Shown piece by piece: positions 9,746 through 21,765 of a DNA stretch of 26,662 nt. This DNA is from Paraphysomonas bandaiensis (taxonomy: Eukaryota; Chrysophyceae), in the NCBI GenBank assembly GCA_965644295.1, contig CBFFRP010000013.1, positions 1-26,662 of the forward strand, in the 5' to 3' direction. A model generated the notes under the pieces. It made no database searches, was not told where the DNA came from, and saw only the letters and a list, made by a program, of their open reading frames with translations. How positions within the stretch are numbered: the stretch's first letter is position 1; every line of letters begins with the position of its first letter. The translations under genes were made by a program, and so were the position numbers.

Positions 9746-10056
9746 TATTTCGACATTCGTTCCAACTCGCTACATTGATTAGCTGCATTTCACACAGTTG
9801 AGATCATCTAAAGCCCTTATATAAGTTTATCTAGTATATCTCATAGCACTTCCTCAAATTCACATACATTACTGTACAGCACTTAAATACTTCACTGGCG
9901 GTTATATATCAAAGGTCCACAGTATTAAACTTTTTTAAATTATATTAAACTCGACAGAAATAATATTTTCAAAATTTTGGACGATAGACTATGAAAAAAT
10001 TTCCATTGCGGGAGAAAAAAATAAATTAATCATAAAGCGTATGTTCAGTAATTACA
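9746..10056. other. AT-rich spacer between two oppositely oriented repeat copies
   Basis: No coding frame or recognisable element is seen. It contains A- and T-runs and separates copy B (minus) from copy C (plus), which are arranged head to head. Confidence 0.5.
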
Positions 10057-10215
10057 TTAGTGAATGTCTTGTTATTATCAACAGGCGTTTAAGAGTCACG
10101 ACAAATTTCGCATTACAATTTAACTAAAACTAGTGCTTAACTATGATATCTTACTATTTAGCGCTACGACATCTGCTTGTGCGTCACCTCAAGCACCAAG
10201 GTGCAACCACTTTCG
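10057..10215 (+). repeat. Dispersed repeat family, copy C (truncated)
   Basis: Begins TTAGTGAATGTCTTG, contains GGCGTTTAAGAGTCA and the core hairpin GCACCAAGGTGC, and loses similarity shortly after ACTTTCGCTCTTTAG. The downstream blocks present in copies B and D are absent. Confidence 0.8.
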
Positions 10216-10387
10216 CTCTTTAGCTAATGGGACGCATACTATAACGACAGAATAACTCTCGGAGAAAGTGTACGGTATTGTTGGTTTGCAAAATATTAGA
10301 GTTAGTTCCACCACCAAGACAATCCATATTTTAGTTATGCAGTTCTGCAAAGTATGAATACGTGTACAGCTTATTCTGACACACCAT

Positions 10388-10857
10388 TCAGGAAGCAGAA
10401 TCCTACGAAAAATTGGAAAAATATATGCACACTAAAAGAAATATTACTAGCCCAATATTCCTATCCAATAGCTCCTGTATGGCCTGAACAGCCTGTAATT
10501 CGTACCGTAGCTTATTTTTGTAATTTGATAATACATATAATATGAGTATAATGTGTATTTCCCTGGGACTTAGTTTGAACTAATAGATGTCACTCTAATA
10601 ACTACGTACTGCTCCATTACGAGGCATGGCCATATGTAGTGGTTATGTTGATTAATTGAGTAATGTCTACGTCTTCATTAGTATCCTGGTGCACTTCTTG
10701 TGTGTGGTGCCAATCAACCTCCAGCTAGATCTATACAATAATTGTGTGGTTTCGTAACAGAGTATATCTTATAGTCTCCGCTCTTATCCACTAGAGCCAC
10801 TAATACAGGAGGGAGAATATCTTTGATAAGAGAGAGTAATTCATTGAATGCAAACAT
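10388..10857 (-). CDS. Hypothetical spliced gene, four exons, 108 aa
   Basis: Exons 10857-10719, 10672-10621, 10568-10448 and 10402-10388 join in phase with introns of 46, 52 and 45 bp, exactly the size of introns in the large genes here. The first intron starts GTTGAT and carries TACTAAT just before its AG, a textbook branch point; the others start GTAATG and GTAATA. The protein begins MFAFNELLSLIKDILPPVL, continues with a likely beta-hairpin (VDKSGDYKIYSV), a short segment ending TTTYGHAS, and then helices (KLRYELQAVQAIQELLDRN), closing DSAS. No signal peptide or catalytic motif is clear. I do not recognise the family. A TATA-like run at about 10903-10920 lies 50-65 bp upstream of the ATG. 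The last splice could be replaced by read-through to FSNFS at 10403. The gene points away from the CFAP47 gene. Confidence 0.5.
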
Positions 10858-11444
10858 GACTAGATTCTATTGTTATGGATACGGAAGCTCTTCATATCTC
10901 GCTATATACATATATATATATCAGTGCAACATCAACACCATGGAGTACCTAGAAATAGGTCCCCATAAGAAAAAAGAGGTCCTCTTACATTTTCATACTG
11001 AAAATATGAGGTTCATTGAAGAAAATCACCCATTTTTTGTTTATGAATTATAATATCACTAAAAAAACAGGATACAACAAAAAAAACTATGTTTTAGTCA
11101 TCCCCGCTAATTTCAGTTTTTTGCAACCAATCCCATAGAATACAGTATACGTATTCCCAGTATTTCCCACTTGGAGGTATAACGAAGTGATGTGAAACTG
11201 CCAGTTGTATACATACATATTCATACATTAGCGTTCTATAGTCAACTGTCATAGCCAGCCCAGCATACAGCTGTATGATATGACATGCAGTGTATAGTAT
11301 ATATATATATATGTAGGTTCAAAGTACACCATGAAGTATGAAGTGAGACAATCAACCCACTTCACTATAATTCAAATCACTGAATTGATAATCATACCAT
11401 ACCATAATTATACATACACAGACGAGTGACTCTGTGACATTAGT
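10858..11444. promoter_or_regulatory. Divergent intergenic region upstream of the CFAP47-type gene
   Basis: A TATA-like (TA)n run at about 11298-11312 lies about 130 bp upstream of the CFAP47 ATG, and another at about 10903-10920 precedes the minus-strand gene. A near-palindrome at about 10984-11012 (CCTCTTACATTTTCA / TGAAAATATGAGG) can form a hairpin. A short plus-strand frame, 10940-11053 (37 aa from ATG), is open across it but has no support beyond length. Confidence 0.35.
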
Positions 11445-14400
11445 ATGGATGATTATTCTGCAGAGAGCAGTTCCCTTGGAGGTCCTGCACAGTTTAACAC
11501 TGGGAAAAGTAAACGAAAACCAGTCAAACGTGTGAGCAGTTTTGATTTAGTTAATAAGGAAGTCAAAACTGATATAAAGGTTATTAACTCCACTAATACA
11601 CAACTAAAGAAGGATGAAGTGCTACGTATTGAACCTTCTGTTGTTCAATTCAATGCAGTTGAACCAGGTGTACGTTATGTACTCAATATATCAGTTCGTA
11701 ATACCACACAAACAGCTCAGAGGATCAGATTTTCTGTTCCAAAAACAGAAGCGTTTTCTATTAATTATATACCTGCAGGAGCTATTGCACCTGGATTAGA
11801 TGTTATAGCTGAAGTAGAATGTCAGATTCCGAGCGGTACAAGTAATTTTATTTTTACGGATTCTTTGACTGTTACAATGGGCCCACACAAGGTAGAGGTG
11901 CCTGTAATTGCAAGAAAGTGCTGCCCAGATATCGTATTTGATCCTTTTTTGAATATGGGTTTACTTCCTGAAAATCAACTGGCAAGTACTAATGTTTATT
12001 TCGAAAACGAGGGAACTGCGCCGGCGCAAATTGCTTTCAAAACTCAAAAGAACTCTCGGCTATCACTTGATCCTAGTAAGGGTACTATATCCCCCAACCA
12101 AAAGCTTTGCGTTACTGTCAAACATGACTGTAAGGAATTGGGACCTCTACGGGAGCTTATAAGTGTCAGTATATCTGGTCTCCCAGAGGATATGATCTTG
12201 GACGTTAGTGGGCAAGTTGTGAGCCAAAAGCTCTCACTTCTATCTATAGATGGCACTGGAGCACTCGAGCAAATGGAGTTTGGCACTCTATTCTATGGAC
12301 AGGCCAAAGAAACGCAGGCTATTCTAGTTAACAGTGGGCCAGTGCAGGTAAATTTTACTGTATCGTTTCCGGATGAGGCGGATTCGGATAGCCCTCCAGC
12401 GGAGAGGGCCATAATAGTTAGTCCCACCGATGGGACTCTGAACCCTTTTTCTCAGGTACCGATCACGCTACGTTTTTGTCCAGTGGCCCCCGCTCCCAGG
12501 AAAGGATTTACAACACAGTACATCACTGACCTGTCTGAGGTATCTCAAATAGCCACTCGGGCCAATATTGATGCGTTGGACATGGGTGAGCAGCAGACTG
12601 TCCAGCTCACTTTGTTGGGTTCAGCAGTCCTTCCAACCTTCAAGTTGTCTCCAACAGTATTGCGATTTGGAACTTGCCCATTGAACGACAAGAGAGACAT
12701 ACTGCTCACTCTACAGAGTACCTCTCCCATCCCATTACGTTTCGATTTTTCAAAGGGCGCTCAGTTTAAGATTGTCCCTGAGGCTGGGACACTCAATCCG
12801 GGTCAAACCCGAAGTATAGTCGCCACCCTTGCTCCGTGTCAGTTAGGAGAAATCAAGAAGATCTGCACGATGTCGGTGGAGGGGGGTCTCAGATCTACGG
12901 AATTGCGAATTATTGGCGACTGTGTTCCTTCAGACATTAAGAAGCGAACAATTGGCGGTACAGACAAACTTCCCGAAGATTTCAAACCACAACACAAGTT
13001 TGTAGACCCGGCAGAGATTCGTCGACAGCAGCAAGAGCTGGCTAGTGCAGGGCTGACTGGGGGATCCTCAAAATATCAACGTGTGAAACCCTGGGAGTCC
13101 CAGGAGTTTTTATCGTCCACCAGCTGGGACGAGGTATATGAGAGTACCCATGGTGGTAAACCAGCGAACACGAATAATGACCCTGCGACTTATAGTCTTC
13201 AGGAACTTCAGCGTCGTGCTAACCACAAGGCTACTTACAATGAGTACGTGCAGTCTAGCTACAAGAAGCGTGTAGAAGCCAAAGCTAAAAAGGCGATGTC
13301 TCGGTCCGGTACGCTTGCGAGGTTGGATCCAGATGGCGTGGATATGGGTATGGAGCGTGGTCTAGGGGACGGACCCATGCTCAAGGTTCCGGCGGGAAAT
13401 GAGCCGCTGTGGCTTGCCAACAGAGGAGATAAGGGAGACAAAAAGAGTTTTCAATTCGATGAAAATAGGCTGATAGTAAAGAAGGCCCGAGAGGGACCAT
13501 CAACTCAAGCTGAACAACGGGATTGCTCGACTGAACTCACACCAGAAGAACTGCGGAAAGTTGTGCCCTCACATAAGGTAAGTGTCGCTTCGGTAGGTTG
13601 TGTATTATAAACTCGTATCGCAGATCATGAACTTTGGGAAAGTATGTGTAAATTCAGTTAACGTCAAGAATTTTGCTATTACGAATGAGCTCCAGCAGAT
13701 GGTTCTAATCAAACTGGGAGCCTTGGAACCAGAACTACGCCAGTCTAAACCGGTATCACAGGTTGCTGCTGCTGGGGGCACTGTTATTGGGTTTGATATG
13801 CACTTTGTGTGTCGGGAGGTATGCAAGTACAAGAGAACGTTCGCATGGACTGTAAATGAAATCCATAACTTTAAAGTAACGGTGCTAGCGGAAGTTGTAC
13901 CGATCGAAGTTGTGCTAGACAAGCAGCGACTGGTTATGGAATTTCCAGGAGACTCGCTCGAAAAATCCCATTCGGATAAGGTGGTAATGACAAACCCCGG
14001 GAATGCTGTTGCGGAGTTTGTATGGGGCAATCGTGGTGCGTTCAGATGTGTTCCCGAGCAAGGTAATCTCCATCCTGGGCAGTCTATGGTCGTAAATGTG
14101 ATATGGACTCCTGAACCGAATTTCGGTAACTCTGAAGACATCAGTCTACTGGTAACAGGAGGCATTGAACAGGCCTTATCACTCACAGGAGTTTTGGCTG
14201 AAGGGAAGATTGTATTCGAAGAAAAGAGACTTCAAATCGGCACGATTGCGGTTGGAAGTGAGAAAAAAATGACAGCAAAATTGAAGAACATTGGGGTCTA
14301 CCCTGCAATATTTTTTATTTCTGATATTCCTCCGAGCTACCATATTCGTGTCAAGCCAGACCGTGCCCGACTAGCACCAGAAGAGTCTATTGATATTGAA

Positions 14401-17400
14401 GTTACAGTCGCACCTCTGGGGCGTGTTGTCTACGACAATAAGTCTTTAGGCGCAACCGTACGTGGTGGAAAATCTATTAATTTGAAATTAGCTGGTGAGG
14501 CAGTTGTTCCGAAAGTTCATGTTGAGCAGAACAGTTTCGATTTCGGTCACGTTGTGACCGGAAGTAAGGAGATACTACCCATGACTCTTGTCAATAGCGG
14601 AACTATTGATTCAGTGTTATTTCTGGATTTCACCTCTACCCCAGAATTTAAACCAAGTCTGTCTGACACTGATGATACAACTATAGGAAGCTCGTCTGTA
14701 GCAGAAGATAATGATGGCAACATTCTTGAGCATATTCGTGTAAAGGACGATGTGTCTTGCAAGTGGAGGATTCTGATTCGCTCCGGATCAACCATGCGAT
14801 GTTATCTGTACTTTTCTCCTCAGAAAGCGAAAGTGCACAATTTTAGACTACCTCTTAACTTTCAAGGACTTGCTCAAGATATGAAACTCGCCAAACCTGT
14901 GACTGCAGAAGGTTTGTTGTCACGGCTCAGCGTCTCAGCCTACACTATCGACTTCCAGGATAGAGTTGTGTCTAGAGACCCCTCTGCCAGGATGTCTTAT
15001 TACAAGGAAGTCACTTTTAAGAATGTCGATTTGTCTTCAGGTTTGTCGTATCACATTAAAGAGGTTGGGAAGGACCCTGCACCAACACCTTCAAAACCGC
15101 CTAAAAATACTGGTGGAGTTCCACAGGATGACCAACCACTGTTTTTCTTGTCTCCAACAAGAGGAGACCTAGCTGTCGGAGAGAGTACTACCATGAGAAT
15201 TACCTTTATGCCTAAGAGTAACGGGGACTTCTACAGACTACTCCATGTGTACATATCAGGCCAGCCTGATCCTTCTCGCCCGTATTTCTCACTAGTAGTG
15301 CGGGGAAGTGGTGTCTATCCTAGACTTAGTTTCTCGAAACAGAGAATCGTGTTACCACCTGTTCCGCTGCATGTTTCAAGCCGAAATCAGTGCATAGTTT
15401 ACAATCAGGGATATGATAATATTGAGTTGAAGTACCGTGTGTCCCCGACTATTCCAGTCCCCCTTGTAATAACATTCCCTGATGGAAATGAATTAGGCCT
15501 CACTCGTGAAAAGGTTCCTATGATCATAAGCGCCAAGAGTGACAGACCCGAGTCATGGATGGGTAAAGTGGAATTCTATGATAACGATGGTGAAAAGTTT
15601 TTCTTAGAGGTGTGTGGATGTGCGGACTCATCTCTGTTAACGGTCTACCCCTTCGTCCGCGACTACAGCGATAGGTACGGGTTTCTAGGGCTGGATGAAC
15701 AACCTGTTCGGTATTGCACAAAGAAGGAAATTGCAATTCTAAAGGCTGAGGAAGTGAAGCAGAAGTCTATGAACAGGAAGAAGGCTATCGAGGCACAGAA
15801 CTCGATGTCTAGCCTGCACAGTGTCGATGTGGGTTCTACATCAAATTCTACACGAAAAACACGGAAGGTTGACGTGCAGCCTCCTGCAGATAACGGGGTG
15901 GAAGCCTTACTTGCCCAGATCCGTAACAACGAAGATGAGGGCGTGGATGTTACCAGAGAAAATAAACTAGAAGCAAGCGTTGGTGACCCGGATTCAGATG
16001 TCAAGATGCTCTTGAAGTGGTTGAATGCATTCATATGCAGGAAACAATTTGACGTTGACAATTACGTGGATGTAATTTTATCATCGACCGGTGATATTGT
16101 TATCGACTGCCTCGAACAGCTCTCTGGTAAGAAAGTAGCGTCTCTCATTGCGTCAAATAATCAGTATAGAATTCCTGGTATGAGCTCTGACAATGAGACT
16201 AGAGTACAAGAGGCAGAGGGAAATAATTCCGTGGGCAATCGTCTGACTCTAGTAAACAAGCTGGTCACGAAGTATACAAATCTGTTGAATTTCCTTACTC
16301 GGTCTGGTGCTCTGGTTATGCACATTAGTCCACTGACATTACTAGACTTGGAAGGATGTCTATTGGCACGAGAGGTAGAGCTCAAGAAATCGGAAGGCGC
16401 TCGGTTGACGCAAGCAATGTTGAAAGAGCGGAGAAGTGTTTGGGAGTCTGAGTGGAAACGAAACTGTGCAGATGGATGGTCGCAAATTCTGTTCCAAGCA
16501 TTCAAGATCTTTGTTTTATCTCGTATTACATTCAAAGACTATGTTGACACCCCTGGGGTGGTGGTCCAGAGTGCCCTGGCGTCTGAATCCAAGTCCCAGG
16601 CAGCTGCGAGTAAAGAGAAGAAAGGTGGAAACAAACCTGGCACTGCACCGAAGAAGAAGGATAAGGGCCCGAAGTGTCCCCCAGAGCTTCAAGCGTCAAA
16701 TATCTACTCTCAGTCAGAGGCAGTTGTCCTGGCATGGGTGGCTTATCACCAGCTGCGTGCCGGCCGACTGCCTGATTCTGCTGGTGCGCACAACACTAAT
16801 TCTAATCCTCGTATGCCCAGTATGAACCGAAGGGTTATCGACTTAGGTGCCGAGTTTTCCGATTTTTTTGCTTTTTGTCAGGTCATTCACTCCCATTTAC
16901 CTGATGCAACTAACGAAGGGGGTACATTGACCGGATATACGTTCACAGAGCCAAGTGAGAAAAAAGAAAACTTCGATCGATTCACGGAGACGCTTAACAA
17001 TTTGCGCATGAACTTTAATGTATCCATGGAGGAGCTTTCGTCATCCTCTCGCTGTATGATGATTATGATTGTGCACCTATTCTTGAATGTACCACACTTG
17101 CTTCCGAAGACAACAATTGAATTCAAAGGCTCTTTATCGACGCCAATCGTGAAGAGTATTGAACTTAAAAACCCATCTAAAAAGTTGGTGTCTTATGATG
17201 TTACCCTAGATGGTCCCAGTGATTTCTCCATTGAAGCACGGAGCATAATGCTTGAGCCGAATTCTCTTTCGGCCTTTCATGTTACCTGTACACCGCATTT
17301 CTCGAAACCAACCAAGGGTCGTCTCACTTTTTGGGGTATACGTGAGAGTGGTGTGGGTGGATCTAATATTGTCTTTGATCTTGTGTCGAAGGTCACAGAT

Positions 17401-20400
17401 CGTCCGCCCCTTGGCACTATTAAGAAGAATTGTTTCCTTTTTGAGCATGACACCATTGAAGTCGAGGTTTCGAATCCTTTTGAGAAAGGTGGGACCTTTT
17501 CTGTTCAACTCCTCCAGCAACATGTACCGTCTTCAATATCTGCTCATTTCGGAAACGCTGCCAAGTCGAACGCTAATCACCGCAAAAACTCTGTTACAGG
17601 TACGAATCAGGCGATGGCTGCTCTTCTCAATGAAGTCTCTGGGGGCGCTGGTCCAGCTACGGCGAGGGATGATGAGGAAGATGATGCCAGGCGTGTCCTT
17701 AAGGATCCATTCTGGTGTGGTGATTCTTCCATATCACTCGGGCCAAATGAAACGAAGAACATTATTGTTCATGTGCTCCCTTTCGCACTGGGTACGTACA
17801 CTTGTCAGGTGGTGATGGTGGAGCCATCCGCCGGTGAGTTTTGCTCTGAGATAATTCTTAATGTTGGCCTACCCCGTCCTATGGAGGAGTTGCACTTCGA
17901 GAGCCCGCAGCTCGGCGAAGGTGATGCTATCCAGAAAGTGCTCAAGGTGGCGTCTTCGAATACATTATTCGATAAGGCCGTTGTGTATGCTACTGACGCT
18001 CGCCTCCCACTTAACAGGCGAGCCAAAGCGAGGGTGGCTATTCAGGGTATGCTTCATTCTGCCATATCCAACGAAGATACAGGCCAGTCCCAGTTTGCAG
18101 TGGAGATTGATAATTCGTATTTTAATGCTCAGAAAGAGTTTGGTTTAGTATGTAGTAGCGCTGGTGTTGGTGGCGGCCGAGGACAAGCGGGCAACAAAAA
18201 GTATCACAAAGTACCAAGAAATTCAATCGAGCCGTACCTTCCTACAGAAACTTCAGTGAATTCTTTGCCCTTCTCATTCTTCCCCGAGCGAGCAGGAACA
18301 TATCGTGCACAGGTAGTTATGTACTCGTTATCGAACCAGCAGGACATCCGCGTTCTTGCCGTTTGTGCGAAGATTACTCCGTCACAAACAAGTCTTGCAC
18401 TAATTTTCAAAGGGCATGCCCGTCAAAAGGTCACGCAAGATATACCTCTCACTAATGAGTCGGAACAGGATTGGCAGCTGCAAGCCTTTATCAATGGTCG
18501 TGGTTTCGCCTCTCAAAAGACGGTGACGGTCCCGTCGAGAGGGAAAGTATCATTCCCTGTTAGCTTTGTGGGACAGACAGCGGGAGAATATGAGGGCACT
18601 CTGTACCTGAAGAATACCAACAATACGCAGGATTCTTTTGAGTTTAAGCTGAAAGCTGTGGCTGATGATCCACTCTGCGAGGGTAATCTGACATACAGCT
18701 GCCGTGCGAGACAGATTGAATACTTCACGATACCGCTTCCTAATACCGCTGGGATTAACGCTGATACCCAAGTATTTGGCGTGGAGACAGATCTGCAGTA
18801 TATTGCAGGTCCAGACACGGTCTCTGTGGGAAGTGATGGTGGGGAATATAAATTTTCTGTCAATTGCCCTGTGGGCGGCCGGATGACTGGTTCCATTACT
18901 TTCAAGGAGAAGTCCTCGAATCACATGGTGTGGTACACAGTAGAAATCGATGTCACATCCCCTAGTGCTGAGAGCACGATAGAGGCTGAGGCTGAAGTTA
19001 GGAAAGCAGTAGCAGTTGAAATTACTCTCGACAATCCCACAGACGATGACCTTCAATTCGATGTTGTTTTGGAGGGCGAAGGCCTCCTTGGTGACAATAC
19101 ATTCACCCTTGCACCCAGCAAGGATGCGCGTTCTGCAAAAGCCTACGAACTCATATTTTCACCACTTAAGGCAGGGAAGTTTGTCGGCAGTATAACATTT
19201 ATGAATGATATTGTTGGAGAATTTTGGTACAAAGTGCTACTTAACGCGTTACCTGCTTCCCCAACAGTGGTTCCGTTAATAGAGTGCATGGTAGGAACAA
19301 CGAAGTCAGTTATGGTCGCTGTTGAGAATCCACTTGCCGTTAATATTACTCTTGTACCGAGGATCGAAGACAAGGGCCACTTTGCGATCAACCCAGAAAA
19401 CATTGCCCTGGGGCCCTACGCTCAGTCTGAGTTTGAGCTAGTGTTTTGTCCAAGCTCATTGTATGATGTGGTTTCGTCAGAGATTACTCTTTCAAATAGC
19501 AGTCTAGGTGACCTTACGTACCATGTATCTGGAAAAGGTTTGCTCCCTGGAAACATGCCAACAGTAAACATAACCTCTCCGATGAACGAGATTGGATCTC
19601 GGACTATACTATTCAGAAACCCATTTCCGCATCCCCTACCTCTGGATGTTGTACTGAAGGAAGTCACACCTAGCCAGAGCCCTCGGCGTAGGTACTACGA
19701 TGAAGAAGATGAGGATGACATGAATGGGGATGCGGGCGTATTTTCACTATTGTTGCGCAAGTCCTTGGGTTTAGTCATTGCTCCTGACTCCTCTCTGCAG
19801 GCAGCAATCAGCTTCAGTCCTAAGAAATTAGGAGATTACCATGCTACGGCCGAGTTCCGAGCGACTGTTGGGGGAAGGAGTTTGCTATGGTGCTATCCGG
19901 TATGCGGAATTGCGGAGGCAGGTGTGCCACTCAAGCTTCCAAAGCTTTCTGCGTCGTGTAAAAGCTCTCTACTGCGAGAAATATCAGTTCCTCTTGAAGG
20001 TCTTATGAAAAAGGATATGCGTTTAGATGAAACATTGAAGGCGTCCGATTTTAACGTCGAAGTTGTCCCACGCGATCCTTCTCAAAAGAATATCATCACA
20101 CGCACCTTCAGAGTACAACCACTTGACGTCAGGGAGATAAAACATGATGCTGAGTCCGATATGGACTCTGCTTCTGCTGATTTCGCAGTGCACTATCGGT
20201 TGCTCTTTGAGCCGCTCCGTGTGTTCGCTGCAGATGTGGATATTATTGTTGTGTGCAAGAATAAAGGTAGATGGCGGGCGGAGATCGAACTGGAAGCTCA
20301 AGAACCCCCACCTGATGATGTTATCAACCTTAAAGCGCGTGTTGGAGAGAGTGATAAAGTTTCTTTCCGTCTGACAAATCGTTTTCTTGGTTATTCTCCA

Positions 20401-21026
20401 TTCGAAGCGTATTTTACCGCTAGGTCCTCTCCTCACTTTACTGTGTCCCCGTCCTCTGGGGTACTAGCTCCCTTCGGCTCACTTGAAGGAACGCAGTTCA
20501 TCGTTACTTTTTCACCAAAGGAGTACGGTATTCGCGAAACGTAAGTGTAGTGTATATATTTACTTTATTTAGTCTAATTTTCTGTGCAGTGCTAGCCTTG
20601 TTGTATCTACGGCTGAAGCTCAATGGAACTATCAAATTAATGGCGCATATCCAGATTTCTATATAGATCGCTCTCTGGTGAAGAGTAAAGTGGACTCTGG
20701 GAAACGTTAGTGGAATACAGTATATTTCTATTGTCAAGAATAGTTGTAAAGTGATGCGTTCATGTTTGAGAATGCTGATATGTTATCTCAAGTGTAGACG
20801 TACAGTACGGTCATGTTGTTAAAACATATGATTATGAATAACAAATTATTTTCTGTGTTTGTTGTCAGCCTTAGTATACGTATCTTTTGAAAGCCGTTTT
20901 GCTCACCTTATCCAAATGTATGCGCTTATGTTGTACATATGTGGTAATCGCATTACTGTGTCTTTACACACGCAAGACATGAAATCAAAAAATATGAAAA
21001 TATTTCATTTTTCTTTTATATGCTAA
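11445..21026 (+). CDS. CFAP47: CFAP47-type ciliary central-apparatus protein (ASH repeats plus CH domain), about 3,107 aa
   Basis: CFAP47 proteins sit in the central apparatus of motile cilia and are built of ASH/MSP beta-sandwiches with one internal calponin-homology domain. Exons are 11445-13577, 13624-20540, 20590-20705 and 20869-21026, with introns of 46, 49 and 163 bp, all phase-compatible. ASH-like repeats start near residue 50 (EPGVRYVLNISVRNT). A charged linker spans about 505-705. The CH region, about 1735-1880, includes EAVVLAWVAYHQL and is followed by LLPKTTIEFKG and further ASH repeats. Length, order and CH position agree with animal CFAP47 (about 3,190 aa in human). An acidic insert lies near residue 2730. 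If the third splice is not used, the gene ends at TAG 20708-20710 (3,056 aa), but that TAG is embedded in a good GTTAGT donor, and the spliced reading gives SGKPLV, resembling the family's usual ending. HYDIN is the main alternative but is much longer and ordered differently. Confidence 0.85.
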
Positions 21027-21064
21027 TGCTACACTTCATCCTTTGCCCTCTGTAAGTAGAACTT

Positions 21065-21070
21065 AATAAA
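21065..21070 (+). terminator. Candidate polyadenylation signal AATAAA
   Basis: AATAAA lies 39 bp beyond the spliced stop of the CFAP47-type gene (about 355 bp beyond the alternative stop) and is followed by a T-run. The position suits the longer gene model. Confidence 0.4.
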
Positions 21071-21180
21071 AATGATTTTTTTTACTTAACAATTAGCAAG
21101 CATCAACGTTTTTACTTAAGTGCTCCTCTATAAATCTTTGACTGGTTTCAAGTCCCGCTGCTCTTCCCTTGTGGTGTTTG

Positions 21181-21692
21181 GTGTATTAAGCTACATCCAA
21201 CACCTACGTACGTACATGACACTTGCTGAAGTTTATCGCTAGTAGCTATCGTATTTTATGTAGCAATGAAATACAGAATCTACACGACTATAATAATAGG
21301 AGTAGCTATAAAGTATACAGAAACTGTTGGGGCTTGATTTGTAGAATAAAATGTTGGTGTTGGTGATCGATTTGTTTCCACAATCTATTAATTTACGCTT
21401 TTAGTTAGTGCAATATTGACTGATTGATATTATAGGAGATATAGTAAGTTTATGATGTTGTAGCACTGTGAGTTAGGAACCACGTCATTCACCAACATCA
21501 ACATTCTGTTCTACAAATCATATCTTTAACAGCTACTAGATTTTCAGTTTCTTTGTATACTTGTAGTAGCTACTCAATACTGTAGTCATGTATATTCTGT
21601 ATTTCATTGCTACATAGAATACAGGATAACTACTAGCGATTGGCTTTACCAAACTTCAAGTACGCACGTAGGAGTTGGTTGTAGTTCAATAC
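21181..21692. repeat. Long inverted repeat, arms of about 200 bp
   Basis: The arm at 21181-21375 reappears inverted at 21480-21692 with scattered mismatches and small indels. Matching blocks include CGCTAGTAGCTATC against CGCTAGTAGTTATC, and TGTAGCAATGAAATACAGAAT present in both arms. The loop is about 105 bp. A transcript would form a long imperfect hairpin. Confidence 0.85.
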
Positions 21693-21765
21693 AATCACAG
21701 TGCTACAACATCGCAATTTCACTATATCTCTTCTAACATAAATAAGTCATTATTGTGCTATTACA
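21390..21765. mobile_element. Candidate MITE with terminal inverted repeats of about 70-80 bp
   Basis: The stretch 21390-21472 is repeated inverted at 21694-21770 (for example GATGTTGTAGCACTGTGA, with GAGATATAGT further out). It brackets the second arm of the larger inverted repeat, giving a MITE-sized unit of about 370 bp with no coding capacity. Target-site duplication is not obvious. Confidence 0.6.

Noticed and set aside
10354-10545. 63-codon plus-strand ORF
   Set aside because: It lies antisense to the last exons of the spliced gene at 10388-10857, which has phase-matched introns and better coding character.
10770-10802. tRNA-like D-arm on the minus strand (GGCTCTAGTGGATAAGAGC)
   Set aside because: No acceptor pairing, no standard anticodon stem and no T-arm. 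The stretch reads as LVALVDKSGD in the first exon of the spliced gene.
10940-11053. 37-codon plus-strand ORF before the CFAP47-type gene
   Set aside because: Too short to distinguish from chance in AT-rich DNA. It overlaps a hairpin-forming near-palindrome and has no convincing splice partners.
13605-14186. 193-codon minus-strand ORF opposite the CFAP47-type gene
   Set aside because: It is a shadow of a clear coding exon, has Ser/Thr-rich mirror composition and no independent support.
21143-21155. B-box-like GGTTTCAAGTCCC suggesting a tRNA or SINE
   Set aside because: There is no A-box at a suitable distance upstream and no cloverleaf can be folded.
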